Assembly: GCF_015142735.1 (NCBI RefSeq)
Contig: NZ_JACSPN010000019.1
Span: 1,175-62,688 of the forward strand
DNA length: 61,514 bases
Origin: Oerskovia douganii
Lineage (GTDB): Bacteria > Actinomycetota > Actinomycetes > Actinomycetales > Cellulomonadaceae
Direction of reading: 5' to 3'
Part shown: positions 50,609-59,204 of the stretch, in pieces
Numbering within the stretch: the first letter of the stretch is position 1
How the letters are laid out: each line of letters opens with the position of its first letter
Position numbers and translations under genes: made by a program
Notes under the pieces: generated by a model
The model's database searches: none
The model's input: the letters and a program-made list of their open reading frames with translations, nothing else
Told to the model about the DNA's origin: nothing

Positions 50609-52304
50609 ACCTCCTCGACGGCTCCGGGGGACGAGGGCTCGGGTGCGTCGCAGCACGCGGGGCCGAGCTCCCGGCGCGGGCCGCCCGTTCCGCGGCCTCG
50701 GCGATGTTCTTCTGCATGCCTCCGAACACCACGCCGTGGAACGGCTTGACCGCCCACCAGTAGGCCTGCCCGGCAAGCCCGTGCGGGTGGAAGAGCGCCC
50801 GCTGAGCGAAGTAGCTCCGGTCCGGGCCGGACGCCTCCTCGGGAGCGGGCCCGACGTCGTCGGGCCCCGTGATCTCCACGGCCGCCTCGTCGACGCGCAG
50901 CTCGAGCCACGCGAGCCCCGGGAGCCGCATCTCGGCGCGCAGCAGCAGACGACGCCCCGGCTCGATCGCCTCGACGCGCCAGAAGTCCAGGACGTCGTCG
51001 ACCACGAGCGTGCGCTCGTCGCGACGGCCGCGCCGCAGACCCGGACCGCCCGACAACCGGTCCAGCAGGCCCCGCACGCGCCACGCGAGCGACCACGAGT
51101 ACCAGCCGCGCTGCCCGCCGATCGACTCGATGACCTGCCACAGGACGTCCGCCGGGGCGTCCACGACACGACGACGCTCGTCGACGTAGAGCGAGCCGCC
51201 CGCCCAGTCGGGGTCGGAGGGCAGCGGGTCGCTCGGGGCGCCCTCGACCGCGGCCGAGGACCAGCGCGTGGTCACCTCGCCGTCGTGGATGCGCTCGAGC
51301 GCGAGCTCGACCGCGCGCCGGAAGCCGATGAGACCCTCGGGAGGGTCCGGGACGTACTGCGCGACGTCGTGCTCGTCGCACACGACCTCGTGGACGAGCG
51401 ACTCGACCAGCGGGCGCGCGATGCTCGCGGGGACGGGCGTCACGAGGCCCACCCAGTGGCTCGACAGGCGCGGCGTCAGGACCGGGACGCTCACGATCAG
51501 GCGGCGGGGGAGCCCCGCGACCTGCGCGTAGCCCTGCATCATCTGACGGTAGGTGAGGACGTCCGGGCCACCGATGTCGAACGCGCGCGAGACGTCCGGT
51601 GGCATGCTCGCGGAGCCGACCAGGTAGCGCAGCACGTCGCGGATCGCGATGGGCTGGATCCGGTTGTCGACCCAGCGGGGCGTCGTCATCGCGGGCAGGC
51701 GCTCGGTCAGGTACCGCATCATCTCGAACGACGCCGAGCCCGAGCCGAGGATCACCGCGGCCTGGAGCACCGTCGTCGGGACCCCCGAGGCGAGCAGGAT
51801 CTCGCCGACCTCCTTGCGCGAGGCCAGGTGCGGGGACAGCTCGGAGTCGTCGACGTCGGGCGACAGGCCGCCCAGGTAGACGATCCGCCCGACGCCCGCC
51901 TCGCGGGCGGCCTGCGCGAACGTCAGCGCGGTGCGACGGTCGCGGGCCGCGAACGAGCGGCCCGTCCCCAGCGAGTGGATGAGGTAGTACGCCACGTCGG
52001 CGCCGCGCAGCGCCTCGCGGATCTGGTCCAGGTCGGACGCGTCGGCGCGGACCAGGTCGACGCGCTCGGCCCAGTCGCGCCCGGCCAGGCGCTCGGGACG
52101 GCGGGCCAGGGCCCTCACCCGGTGCCCGGCCTCCAGGAGCTCGGGGACGAGCCGGCCCCCGACGTAGCCCGTGACGCCCGTGACCGCGACGGTCAGGGCC
52201 GGGCCGGAGGCCGTCGGCGTCGTCGTGGGCGCGTCGGCGGGCGCGGGCGCGTCGGCGGGCGCGGGCGGTGCGGGCTGTGGGGGAGCGGCGTCGTCGGGAG
52301 TCAT
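50589..52304 (-). CDS. SDR-fold NAD(P)-binding protein fused to DUF2867
   Basis: A protein of about 571 residues. The N-terminal two-thirds is an atypical (NmrA/CC3-like) short-chain dehydrogenase fold: TVAVTGVTGYVGGRLVPELL is the dinucleotide-binding Gly motif (about 33-52), with VRALARRPERL and AYYLIHSLGTG downstream. The C-terminal third is DUF2867, a START-like ligand pocket (SLYVDERRRVVDAPADVLWQVIESIGG to SYFAQRALFHPHGLAGQAYWW). The fusion is known in bacteria, but its substrate is not. The N-terminus has an APAPADAP repeat. The start is either 52304 (GGGAG just upstream) or 52316. Confidence 0.87.
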   Translation of the reverse strand: MTPDDAAPPQPAPPAPADAPAPADAPTTTPTASGPALTVAVTGVTGYVGGRLVPELLEAGHRVRALARRPERLAGRDWAERVDLVRADASDLDQIREALRGADVAYYLIHSLGTGRSFAARDRRTALTFAQAAREAGVGRIVYLGGLSPDVDDSELSPHLASRKEVGEILLASGVPTTVLQAAVILGSGSASFEMMRYLTERLPAMTTPRWVDNRIQPIAIRDVLRYLVGSASMPPDVSRAFDIGGPDVLTYRQMMQGYAQVAGLPRRLIVSVPVLTPRLSSHWVGLVTPVPASIARPLVESLVHEVVCDEHDVAQYVPDPPEGLIGFRRAVELALERIHDGEVTTRWSSAAVEGAPSDPLPSDPDWAGGSLYVDERRRVVDAPADVLWQVIESIGGQRGWYSWSLAWRVRGLLDRLSGGPGLRRGRRDERTLVVDDVLDFWRVEAIEPGRRLLLRAEMRLPGLAWLELRVDEAAVEITGPDDVGPAPEEASGPDRSYFAQRALFHPHGLAGQAYWWAVKPFHGVVFGGMQKNIAEAAERAARAGSSAPRAATHPSPRPPEPSRRFTPRAR

Positions 52305-52356
52305 GGTGCTCCCCATGGTGACGCGGGTGCGCGTGACTCGCGACCGGCCGTCCCCG

Positions 52357-53355
52357 TCACCCGAGGAGGTCGAGCACGGCACGCTCGGCGGCGGCCTGGC
52401 TCCGACGCCGTCCCAGGAACGGCGCGACGGTCTGCCCGCGCTCCCAGAGGTCGATCAGACGAGGGTCGATGTACGACGAGCGTGCGACGGCGGGCGTGTT
52501 GCCGAGCTCGTCGGCGACGTCGCGCACGACGCCCGCGACCACGGCCCGACGGTCGCGTGCGGACCGCGGCGCGTCACCGGCGTCGGCCAGGGCGCGGGCC
52601 GCGAGGACCGTGGCGTGCCAGGTGCGGAAGTCCTTCGCGGTCGCGTCCTCGCCCAGGCGTTCCTTGAGGTAGGCGGACACGTCGGTGCTCGTGACGTCGT
52701 GCCACACGACGCCGTCGGGCGTCTCCTCGCGCCACGCGAGCAGGTCGCGCGCACCGCGACGCCGTACGAGCGTCGTGACGACCTCGCGGACGTGGTCGTC
52801 CTCGACGACGACGTCGCGCACCTGGCCCGACTTCGCGGGGTAGTGGAAGTGGACCGAGCCGTCGCGCCGGACGCGCACGTGCTCGGTGCGGAGCGTCGCG
52901 AGCCCGTAGCTGCCGTTCTGCTTCGCGTACGTCTCGCTGCCCGCGCGGAAGTACGCGAGGTCCAGCAGCCGGAACGCGAGCGCGAGGACCTTGTCCCGCG
53001 GCATGCCGTCCAGCGCGAGGTCCTTGGCGACCCGACGGCGCGCGGCGGGCAGCCGGGCACCGACCGCGAGGACGTGGTCGAACTTGCGGCGGCTCCGGCG
53101 CTCGCGCCACTGCTCGTGGTACAGGTACTGGCCGCGGCCCGCGTCGTCGTACCCGAACGCCTGGATGTGGCCGTCGGGGTAGCGGCAGATCCAGACCTCG
53201 GTCCAGGCGGGCGGGACGACCAGCCGGGTGCAGCGTGCGACCTCGTCCGCGTCGGTCAGGCGTGACCCGTCGACGTCGAGGTAGGAGAATCCCTTCCCGT
53301 GGCGGCGGCGCCCGTACCCGGGGGAGGAGAGCGAGACGCGGCGCAGGCGGACCAT
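52357..53355 (-). CDS. Type IB DNA topoisomerase
   Basis: A 332-residue poxvirus-like topoisomerase IB, which relaxes supercoils by nicking one strand through a 3'-phosphotyrosine. Catalytic residues are in place: an Arg in SYGLATLRTEHV, Lys in HYPAKSGQ, Arg/Lys in AKDFRTWHATVLAARAL and the nucleophile Tyr in ARSSYIDPRLIDLW. The N-terminal domain begins VRLRRVSLSSPGYGRRRHGKGFSY. Length fits the family (about 310-350). The ATG at 53355 is the last before the conserved Arg-Arg-Val start. It lies 49 bases after tesB on the same strand. Confidence 0.93.
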   Translation of the reverse strand: MVRLRRVSLSSPGYGRRRHGKGFSYLDVDGSRLTDADEVARCTRLVVPPAWTEVWICRYPDGHIQAFGYDDAGRGQYLYHEQWRERRSRRKFDHVLAVGARLPAARRRVAKDLALDGMPRDKVLALAFRLLDLAYFRAGSETYAKQNGSYGLATLRTEHVRVRRDGSVHFHYPAKSGQVRDVVVEDDHVREVVTTLVRRRGARDLLAWREETPDGVVWHDVTSTDVSAYLKERLGEDATAKDFRTWHATVLAARALADAGDAPRSARDRRAVVAGVVRDVADELGNTPAVARSSYIDPRLIDLWERGQTVAPFLGRRRSQAAAERAVLDLLG

Positions 53356-53404
53356 CCGGTCATCCTGCACCGCGTCCCGGTGGCTCGCTCGTTCAGCGAG
53401 GCCC

Positions 53405-54373
53405 TCAGACCGGGAGCCGCAGCATGCCCTCCTGCGCGATGCTCGCCACGAGCCGCCCGTCACGCGTGAAGACGCGCGCGGCGCCGAGGCCGCGGCCACC
53501 CTGCGCGCTCGGCGAGGACTGCACGTACAGCAGCCACTCGTCGACGCGGGCGTCCCGGTGCCACCACATGGCGTGGTCGAGGCTCGCGATCGACGCACCG
53601 GGCGTGACCCAGCTCGAACCGGTCTTGCGCAGCACGGGCTCGAGCATGATCTGGTCGCACGCGTACGCCATGAGGGCACGGTGCAGGAGCTGGTCGCCCT
53701 CGACCGGGCCGCGGGCCTTCATCCACACCATCTGCTGGTCGGTGCGCTCGGCGCCCGGGCCCAGGTAGAGCGACCCGCCCACGTGCCGCAGGTCGAACGC
53801 CGACTCGTGCGAGCGCGAGCGCGCCGCGGGGTGCGGGATCGCGCCCAGCTCGTCGAACGCCGAGGGCAGCGTCTCGGGGTCCGGGGCCTCGGGCATGGGC
53901 GACGTGTGCTCGACGCCGTCCTGCTCCTCCTGGAAGGAGGCGATCATCGACAGGATCGGCTTGCCGTGCTGCACGGCGTGCGTGCGGCGCGCGCTGAACG
54001 AGCGCCCGTCGCGCAGCTTCTCGACCGCGAACTCGATCGGGGCGTCGAGGTCCCCGGCGCGCAGGAAGTACCCGTGCATCGAGTGGGGGCGTCGGTCTCC
54101 GTCGACCGTCAGGCCCGCGGCCATGAGCGCCTGCGCGAGGACCTGGCCGCCGTAGATCCGGGCGTTGGGCTGGTCGACGCTCAGGCCGCCGAAGCGCACG
54201 TCGGCGCCGTCGGAGCGGGAGTCGTCGGCGGGCTTCTCCTCGAGCTGGAGCGCTCGCAGCAGGTTGCCCAGGGGGTCGCGGGCGAGCTCGTCGGCCGTGA
54301 CCTTGGTGCGCAAGGGCTGGGCTCGGTCGCGTTGCTCGGGCTGGTCGGCGCGGGGGGCCGTCACGTCGGTCAC
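53405..54373 (-). CDS. tesB: Acyl-CoA thioesterase II (TesB)
   Basis: A 322-residue double-hotdog thioesterase. The first hotdog (about 55-150) includes RIYGGQVLAQALMAAGLTV, MHGYFLRAGD and RDGRSFSARRTHAVQ; the second includes SLDHAMWWHRDARVDEWLLY and GGRGLGAARVFTRDG, with the active-site Asp in LDHAMW. It hydrolyses medium- and long-chain acyl-CoAs. The GTG at 54373 starts one base after the globin stop, so the two are co-transcribed. Confidence 0.93.
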   Translation of the reverse strand: MTDVTAPRADQPEQRDRAQPLRTKVTADELARDPLGNLLRALQLEEKPADDSRSDGADVRFGGLSVDQPNARIYGGQVLAQALMAAGLTVDGDRRPHSMHGYFLRAGDLDAPIEFAVEKLRDGRSFSARRTHAVQHGKPILSMIASFQEEQDGVEHTSPMPEAPDPETLPSAFDELGAIPHPAARSRSHESAFDLRHVGGSLYLGPGAERTDQQMVWMKARGPVEGDQLLHRALMAYACDQIMLEPVLRKTGSSWVTPGASIASLDHAMWWHRDARVDEWLLYVQSSPSAQGGRGLGAARVFTRDGRLVASIAQEGMLRLPV

Positions 54374-54374
54374 G

Positions 54375-54866
54375 TCACTCCTCGAAGGTGTTGATCAGCG
54401 AGTGGGCGGCACGCTCCAGGTAGTCCCAGAGAGTTGCCTCGTGCAGCGGGGCGAGGTCCAGGGAGTCGACGCCGGCGCGCATGTGCGCGAGCCAGCGGTC
54501 CCGCGCGTCGGGGTTGACCTTGAACGGCGCGTGCCGCATGCGCAGCCGCGGGTGCCCGCGCTGCTCGGAGTACGTCGTGGGACCACCCCAGTACTGCTCC
54601 AGGAACATGGTCAGGCGGACCTTGGCGGGGCCGAGGTCCTCCTCGGGGTACATGGGCTTGAGCACGGGGTCCGCGGCGACGCCCTCGTAGAACACGTCGA
54701 CGAGGCGCACGAACGTCTCGTGACCCCCGATCGCGTCGTACAGGCTGTCCGAGGACGCGACGGACTCGCGCAGGCGCGGAGCCGCGGTGCTCACCGGGAG
54801 GGCGCTGGGGGAGCTGCCGGGCGGCGCGGGCGAGCCGCCGGGGTGGGGGACAGGATCGCTGGTCAC
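54375..54866 (-). CDS. glbO: Group II truncated haemoglobin (GlbO-type)
   Basis: A 163-residue globin with a 40-residue Pro/Ser-rich N-terminal extension. Key haem-pocket residues match mycobacterial GlbO: Tyr60 (B10, in VFYEGV), Tyr73 (CD1, PMYPEED), proximal His112 (F8, MRHAPF) and Trp125 (G8, RDRWLAHM). [19 protein letters not shown] is almost invariant in this group. Such globins bind oxygen tightly and are linked to redox protection. GTG start. The order globin then tesB on one strand suggests a shared transcript with ptsI upstream. Confidence 0.95.
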   Translation of the reverse strand: MTSDPVPHPGGSPAPPGSSPSALPVSTAAPRLRESVASSDSLYDAIGGHETFVRLVDVFYEGVAADPVLKPMYPEEDLGPAKVRLTMFLEQYWGGPTTYSEQRGHPRLRMRHAPFKVNPDARDRWLAHMRAGVDSLDLAPLHEATLWDYLERAAHSLINTFEE

Positions 54867-54938
54867 GCGGCCATCATCCCACCCGGTCGGACCGGCCGGA
54901 GGACCCGGGTGACGTGACGCTCGCCGCTGTCGGGCTCC

Positions 54939-56630
54939 TCACAGCCCCAGCTCGTCGAGCTGGGGGAGGGCGGCACGCACGGCTGCTCGCGCGTCGGCCG
55001 CGCTCTCGGCGGCGAGCGCGAGCTGTGCGACCTCGCGGCACTCGGCGACCGTGACCGCGCCCAGCAGGGCGGCGACGTCGGGGATCGCGCGGGCCGTCAT
55101 GGACAGCGAGGACACCCCGAGCCCGACGAGCACGGACGCGAGCACGGGGTTCGACGCGGCCTCGCCGCACACGCCCACGGGTCGACCCTGGAGGTCGCCG
55201 CCGCGGCAGGTCGCGGCCACGAGCTGGAGCACGGCGGGCTGCCAGGGGTCGCTGAGCTCGGCGAGCGAGCCGAGGAGGCGGTCGGCCGCCATCGTGTACT
55301 GCGTGAGGTCGTTGGTGCCGATCGACGCGAAGTGCGCGCGGGCGAGCACGGGCCCGGCGAGCAGGGCCGCGCTGGGCACCTCGATCATGACGCCCGCGGT
55401 CCCCAGGCCGTGGGCCGCGCAGCGCGCGACGAACCACTCGGTCTCGGCCACGGTCGAGACCATCGGTGCCATGACCCACACGACGGCCTCCTCGGCGGCG
55501 GCCGCGAGGGCGATCGCCTCGAGCTGCTGCTCCAGGAGGTCGGGCCACTTCTGGGCCGTGCGCAGCCCGCGCACCCCCAGGGCCGGGTTCTCCTCGTCGT
55601 CGACCGACAGGAAGTGCAGGGGCTTGTCCGCCCCGGAGTCGAGCGTGCGGATCACGACCTTGCGGCCGGGGAAGGCGCGGAAGACGGTGCGGTAGGCCTC
55701 GACCTGCTCCTCGGTCGTGGGCGGTTCCTCACGGTCGAGGAACGCGAACTCGGAGCGGAAGAGGCCGACCCCCTCGGCCCCGGCCGCCGCGGCGGGCGCC
55801 GCACCGGCCGGGTCGCCGATGTTGGCCAGGAGCTGGACGCGGTGCCCGTCGGCGGTGCGTCCCTCCCCGGAGAACGTCCGTACGGTCGCGGCGAGCGCGC
55901 GCGCCGCCGAGACCTGCGCGTCGGTGGGGTGCACGACCACGGTCCCGGCCGACCCGTCCACGAGGACCGCGTCGCCGGCGACGAGCGCCGCGCTGGCCCC
56001 GGCCGCGGCGACGACCGCAGGGATGCCCATGGCGTTCGCGACGATCGCGGTGTGCGACGTCGGCCCGGCCCCGTCCGTCACGATCGCGAGCACGCGTGCG
56101 GGGTCCAGCCCGGCGGTCACCGAGGGGGCCAGGTCGGACGCGACGAGCACGAACGGCTCGGGGTGGTCCGGGACGCCGGGGGCGGGACGGCCCGAGAGCG
56201 CGGCGACGATCCGGTCGCGCACGTCCGCGATGTCGCGCGCACGCTCGGCGAAGTACCCGCCGAGGGCCTCGAACTGCTGGGCCACGGACTCGGCGGCCTC
56301 CCACACCGCGCGCTCGGCGACGAGGTGCTCCTCGACGACCCGTCGTTCGGCGTCGGCCGCGAGCGTGGGGTCGGTGGCCATGGCGGCCGTGGCCTCCAGG
56401 ACGTCGCGCGTGTCCCCGGTCGCGGCGGCCGCGGCGCGGTCGAGGTCGGCCTGCACCTGCGCGGCCGCGACCGGGATGCGGTCGGCCTCGGCGCGCAGGT
56501 CGGCCGTGGGGCTCAGCCGGAGCCCGGGGGAGGGCTCGGCGAGCGGCTCGGGCAGGAGGACGACCGGCCCGACGACCTTTCCGGGGCACACCCCGATGCC
56601 GGTGATCGTCCGCTGTTCCTCGCTGGTCAC
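54939..56630 (-). CDS. ptsI: PTS enzyme I (phosphoenolpyruvate-protein phosphotransferase)
   Basis: A 563-residue enzyme I, the general PTS component that takes phosphate from PEP and passes it to HPr. The phospho-accepting His193 is in DGAGPTSHTAIVANAMGIP. The PEP-binding barrel includes GVGLFRSEFAFLDR, VVIRTLDSGADKPL, MAPMVSTVAE, SIGTNDLTQYTMAADR and GVCGEAASNP with the active-site Cys. GTG start at 56630 with AGGAGG five bases ahead. A nine-pair hairpin (56652-56674) lies in its leader. Divergent from the IIB and IIA genes. Confidence 0.96.
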   Translation of the reverse strand: MTSEEQRTITGIGVCPGKVVGPVVLLPEPLAEPSPGLRLSPTADLRAEADRIPVAAAQVQADLDRAAAAATGDTRDVLEATAAMATDPTLAADAERRVVEEHLVAERAVWEAAESVAQQFEALGGYFAERARDIADVRDRIVAALSGRPAPGVPDHPEPFVLVASDLAPSVTAGLDPARVLAIVTDGAGPTSHTAIVANAMGIPAVVAAAGASAALVAGDAVLVDGSAGTVVVHPTDAQVSAARALAATVRTFSGEGRTADGHRVQLLANIGDPAGAAPAAAAGAEGVGLFRSEFAFLDREEPPTTEEQVEAYRTVFRAFPGRKVVIRTLDSGADKPLHFLSVDDEENPALGVRGLRTAQKWPDLLEQQLEAIALAAAAEEAVVWVMAPMVSTVAETEWFVARCAAHGLGTAGVMIEVPSAALLAGPVLARAHFASIGTNDLTQYTMAADRLLGSLAELSDPWQPAVLQLVAATCRGGDLQGRPVGVCGEAASNPVLASVLVGLGVSSLSMTARAIPDVAALLGAVTVAECREVAQLALAAESAADARAAVRAALPQLDELGL

Positions 56631-57003
56631 GACGTCCTCCTGAGCTCGCCCGACCCCGGCGGTCGGCCGGGGTCCCTCTCTGGCAGTGTTCCTCAGGCGC
56701 GAGGGGAGCGCCAAGCGGGCGGCCGTGGCAGGCGTCGCTCTCTCCGGGAAGAGGCACGGCAGGCCCGACGGCGCCACGGCGGTCCCGCGCACGGGTCGCG
56801 GCCCGCAGGACCCGCCCCGGGCCCGGGGGAGACCTGCGCGGCCGGACCCGCCCGGGCGGGCGAGCAGCGCCGTCGGGCCGTGAAATCGCCCGCTGTTCTC
56901 CCGCCCGGGCACCGGCTGCGAGACTAGGGTGTGAGGAAAGAGGCCTGTTCCCAGGCCTTGGCCCCGGCAACGACGCCCGCAGCACCGAGTCAGGAGTTCG
57001 TAG
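56631..57003. promoter_or_regulatory. Divergent region between ptsI and PTS IIB
   Basis: 373 bases without a gene. Near ptsI is a perfect hairpin, GACCCCGGC and GCCGGGGTC around GGTCG (56652-56674). Near the IIB gene, TAGGGT (56925-56930) is a candidate -10, and AGGAG lies seven bases ahead of its ATG. I looked for the GlcNAc repressor (DasR/NagR) palindrome TGGTCTAGACCA and did not find it. Confidence 0.45.
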
Positions 57004-57234
57004 ATGAGCAAGGCACAGCAGATCCTCGAGGCGCTCGGCGGACAGGCGAACGTGATCGACCTCGAACCCTGCATCACCCGGCTGCGCGTCGAGGTGACCA
57101 ACCCGGCCCTGGTCGACGAGGTCGGGCTCAAGGCCACGGGCGCGTTCGGCGTCGTGCGCTCGGGCCGCGTCATCCAGGTCATCGTGGGGCCGGAGGCCGA
57201 CAACCTCGCTGCCGAGCTCGACACCCTGCGCTGA
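57004..57234 (+). CDS. PTS EIIB domain protein (glucose/GlcNAc family)
   Basis: A 76-residue stand-alone IIB protein of the glucose/N-acetylglucosamine family. The phosphorylated Cys23 is in DLEPCITRLRVEV, the family signature; NPALVDEVGLKATGAFGVV and VQVIVGP-like strand VIQVIVGPEADNLAAEL complete the fold. It receives phosphate from IIA and gives it to the sugar on a membrane IIC, which is not in this window. It is nine bases ahead of the IIA gene. Confidence 0.94.
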   Translation: MSKAQQILEALGGQANVIDLEPCITRLRVEVTNPALVDEVGLKATGAFGVVRSGRVIQVIVGPEADNLAAELDTLR

Positions 57235-57243
57235 CGCGAGCAG

Positions 57244-57762
57244 ATGCCCCCGACCGGTCCCGCACGCCCCGTGAGGACCGGCTCGTCGCACGACGAGCCG
57301 GTCCTCGTGGTCGGAGCACCGCTGAGCGGTACCGTCCGCGCGCTGACGGACGTCCCCGACCCCGTCTTCGCGCAGGAGTTCGTCGGCCCCGGGCTCGCGA
57401 TCGAGCCCACCGTGGACCGGGACGGGATCTCGACGGTCGTGGCGCCCGCGGCCGGCGTCCTCGGCTCGCTCTTCCCGCACGCGTTCGCGCTCGAGACGCC
57501 CGGGGGACGCACCGTCCTGGTGCACCTCGGGATCGACACGGTCCGGCTCGGCGGCGAGGGCTTCCAGCTCCACGTCGAGGCCGGTGACCAGGTCGAGGTC
57601 GGTGCGACCCTGCTGTCGTGGGAGCCCGAGCGCGTGGCCGCGCTCGGCCTTCCGACCGTGTGTCCCGTCGTCGCGCTCCAGGGGGACCCCGCCGCGCTGA
57701 CGACGCTCGTCGAGCCCGGCCGGGCGGTCCGGGCCGGGGAGCCCGTGCTCTCCTGGGCCTAG
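57244..57762 (+). CDS. PTS EIIA domain protein (Crr type)
   Basis: A 172-residue IIA of the glucose type. The two active-site His residues are His79 (LFPHAFALET) and His94 (VLVHLGIDTV), the latter being phosphorylated by HPr. APLSGTVRALTDVPDPVFA at the start is the classic Crr opening. Besides feeding IIB, such proteins often regulate other transporters. It ends at the start of an 11-bp tandem repeat shared with the convergent MscS gene. Confidence 0.94.
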   Translation: MPPTGPARPVRTGSSHDEPVLVVGAPLSGTVRALTDVPDPVFAQEFVGPGLAIEPTVDRDGISTVVAPAAGVLGSLFPHAFALETPGGRTVLVHLGIDTVRLGGEGFQLHVEAGDQVEVGATLLSWEPERVAALGLPTVCPVVALQGDPAALTTLVEPGRAVRAGEPVLSWA

Positions 57763-57804
57763 CGGCCCGTCAGCGGCCCGTCAGCGGTCCGTCAGCGGTC
57801 CGGC
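57761..57804. repeat. 11-bp tandem repeat, four units
   Basis: AGCGGCCCGTC occurs twice (57761-57782), then AGCGGTCCGTC and AGCGGTCCGGC (to 57804). The array contains the last bases of the IIA stop codon and the stop codon of the convergent MscS gene. Confidence 0.9.
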
Positions 57805-58967
57805 TGCGACGGGTCATCGGCCATCGCGTCGCGGCCCGTGTCGCGGGCCGTGGCGGACGGCCCCGGGGACTGCACCGAGTCCCGCCGCTGCACGGAGTCG
57901 CCGTTCTGCACCGTGTCCCTGTTCTGCAAGGTGTCCTGCGGGCCCGTCGCCGGAGCCGCGCCCCGGGCCGGGGCGGTGCCGTGCGGCGGGACCTCGGCGT
58001 CGGGTACCGCGGCGTCCTCGACCTCGGCGGGGGCCTCCGCCCCGGGCAGGGGCACCCTGGCCGCGGCGAGGCGCTCGCGGACCGTCGTGCGCAGCGCGCG
58101 CGAGACCTCGCTCTGCATCGCGGCCTGCGTCTTGACCGAGACCCTGAGGACCATCTCCTCGGGGGTCATGGACTCGATGCCGGACACGGCGGGCTGCTCC
58201 AGGAGGTACGTCCCCAGGACGGGGTCCGCCGCGACCTCCTGGCCGGCGTCGCGCAGGACCCGCTCGACCTGCTCGAGGTCCGCGAAGTAGGCGACGTGCA
58301 CCTCGACCGAGGCGCGTCCCCACTCCTGCGACTTGTTGCCCGTGCGCAGGATCTCGCCGTTGCGGATGTACCAGAGGGTGCCGTCGGCGTCGCGGACCTT
58401 GGTCACGCGCAGCGCGACCTCCTCGACCGTGCCGGACACGACACCGAAGTCGACCGAGTCGCCCACCCCGTACTGGTCCTCGAGCAGCATGAACGTGCCG
58501 GACAGGAAGTCCTTGACGAGGCTCTGTGCGCCGAAGCCCAGGGCGACGCCCACGATCCCGGCCGACGCGAGGAACGGCGCGATGTTCATGCCCAGCTCGG
58601 TCAGGACCATGAGGACGATCGTGGTGCCCACGAGGATGTTCACGGTCGAGCGCAGCACCGAGCCGATCGTGCGGGCCCGCTGGGCGCGGCGGGCGTTCGC
58701 GAGCGGGTTGGCCCGCAGCAGCACCGTGCCGACCGCGGACTGGCTCAGGCCCTTCATGCCACGGCGCTCGGTCAGCGGTGTGCCGTCGGCGATGTGCTCG
58801 GCGACGCGGTTGATGAGCCGGCGCAGGATCGCGAGCAGGATCGAGCCGATCACGACGATGAGGATGATCCGCAGGGGCGTGCCGAGGAACCACTCGAGCC
58901 AGACGTTGGCCGTGTCCGCGAACTGCTCGCCCACGCTGTCTGAGGGGGACGGGGTCGGAGAATCCAT
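57792..58967 (-). CDS. MscS-family mechanosensitive channel
   Basis: A 391-residue channel. One helix lies near 25-48 (WFLGTPLRIILIVVIGSILLA), another near 105-128, and the pore-lining helix is ASAGIVGVALGFGAQSLVKDFLSG with alternating Gly and Ala. The MscS beta domain follows (FMLLEDQYGVGDSV, VSGTVEEVALRVTKVRDADG, WYIRNGEI). It releases solutes on osmotic downshock. The last 90 residues are disordered and hold four six-residue repeats of type Asp-(Ser/Thr)-(Val/Leu)-Gln-x-x, encoded by 18-bp DNA repeats at 57870-57941. Confidence 0.93.
   Translation of the reverse strand: MDSPTPSPSDSVGEQFADTANVWLEWFLGTPLRIILIVVIGSILLAILRRLINRVAEHIADGTPLTERRGMKGLSQSAVGTVLLRANPLANARRAQRARTIGSVLRSTVNILVGTTIVLMVLTELGMNIAPFLASAGIVGVALGFGAQSLVKDFLSGTFMLLEDQYGVGDSVDFGVVSGTVEEVALRVTKVRDADGTLWYIRNGEILRTGNKSQEWGRASVEVHVAYFADLEQVERVLRDAGQEVAADPVLGTYLLEQPAVSGIESMTPEEMVLRVSVKTQAAMQSEVSRALRTTVRERLAAARVPLPGAEAPAEVEDAAVPDAEVPPHGTAPARGAAPATGPQDTLQNRDTVQNGDSVQRRDSVQSPGPSATARDTGRDAMADDPSQPDR
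57870..57941 (-). repeat. 18-bp coding repeat, four units, in the MscS tail
   Basis: Four 18-base units beginning CTGCAC/CTGCAA on the plus strand encode DTLQNR, DTVQNG, DSVQRR and DSVQSP. Confidence 0.85.
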
Positions 58968-59204
58968 CCCGGCAGGTTACCTGCCGCGACCGCCCGCCCG
59001 ACGACGTCTCCCGCCCCGCGTGACGAGCCTCACCGGGGCCTGTGCGCAGGTCGCGAAGACGGTGTGAGAGGCGCGCGAGAACGACGTGCACGTCCCCGGA
59101 CCCGGCCCGCCGGCAGGACGGGCGCGCCGCCCCGGCACCCATCACCCGCGCCACACCGGCCCCAAGCGCTGCCGTCGCCGCATCGCTCTGGCAGGATCAC
59201 CCTC

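Noticed and set aside
56631-57003. Search for a DasR/NagR operator between ptsI and the IIB gene
   Set aside because: No TGGTCTAGACCA-like palindrome was found.
57761-57941. Tandem repeats considered as a CRISPR array
   Set aside because: Units are 11 and 18 bp without unique spacers, one array is coding, and no cas gene is present.
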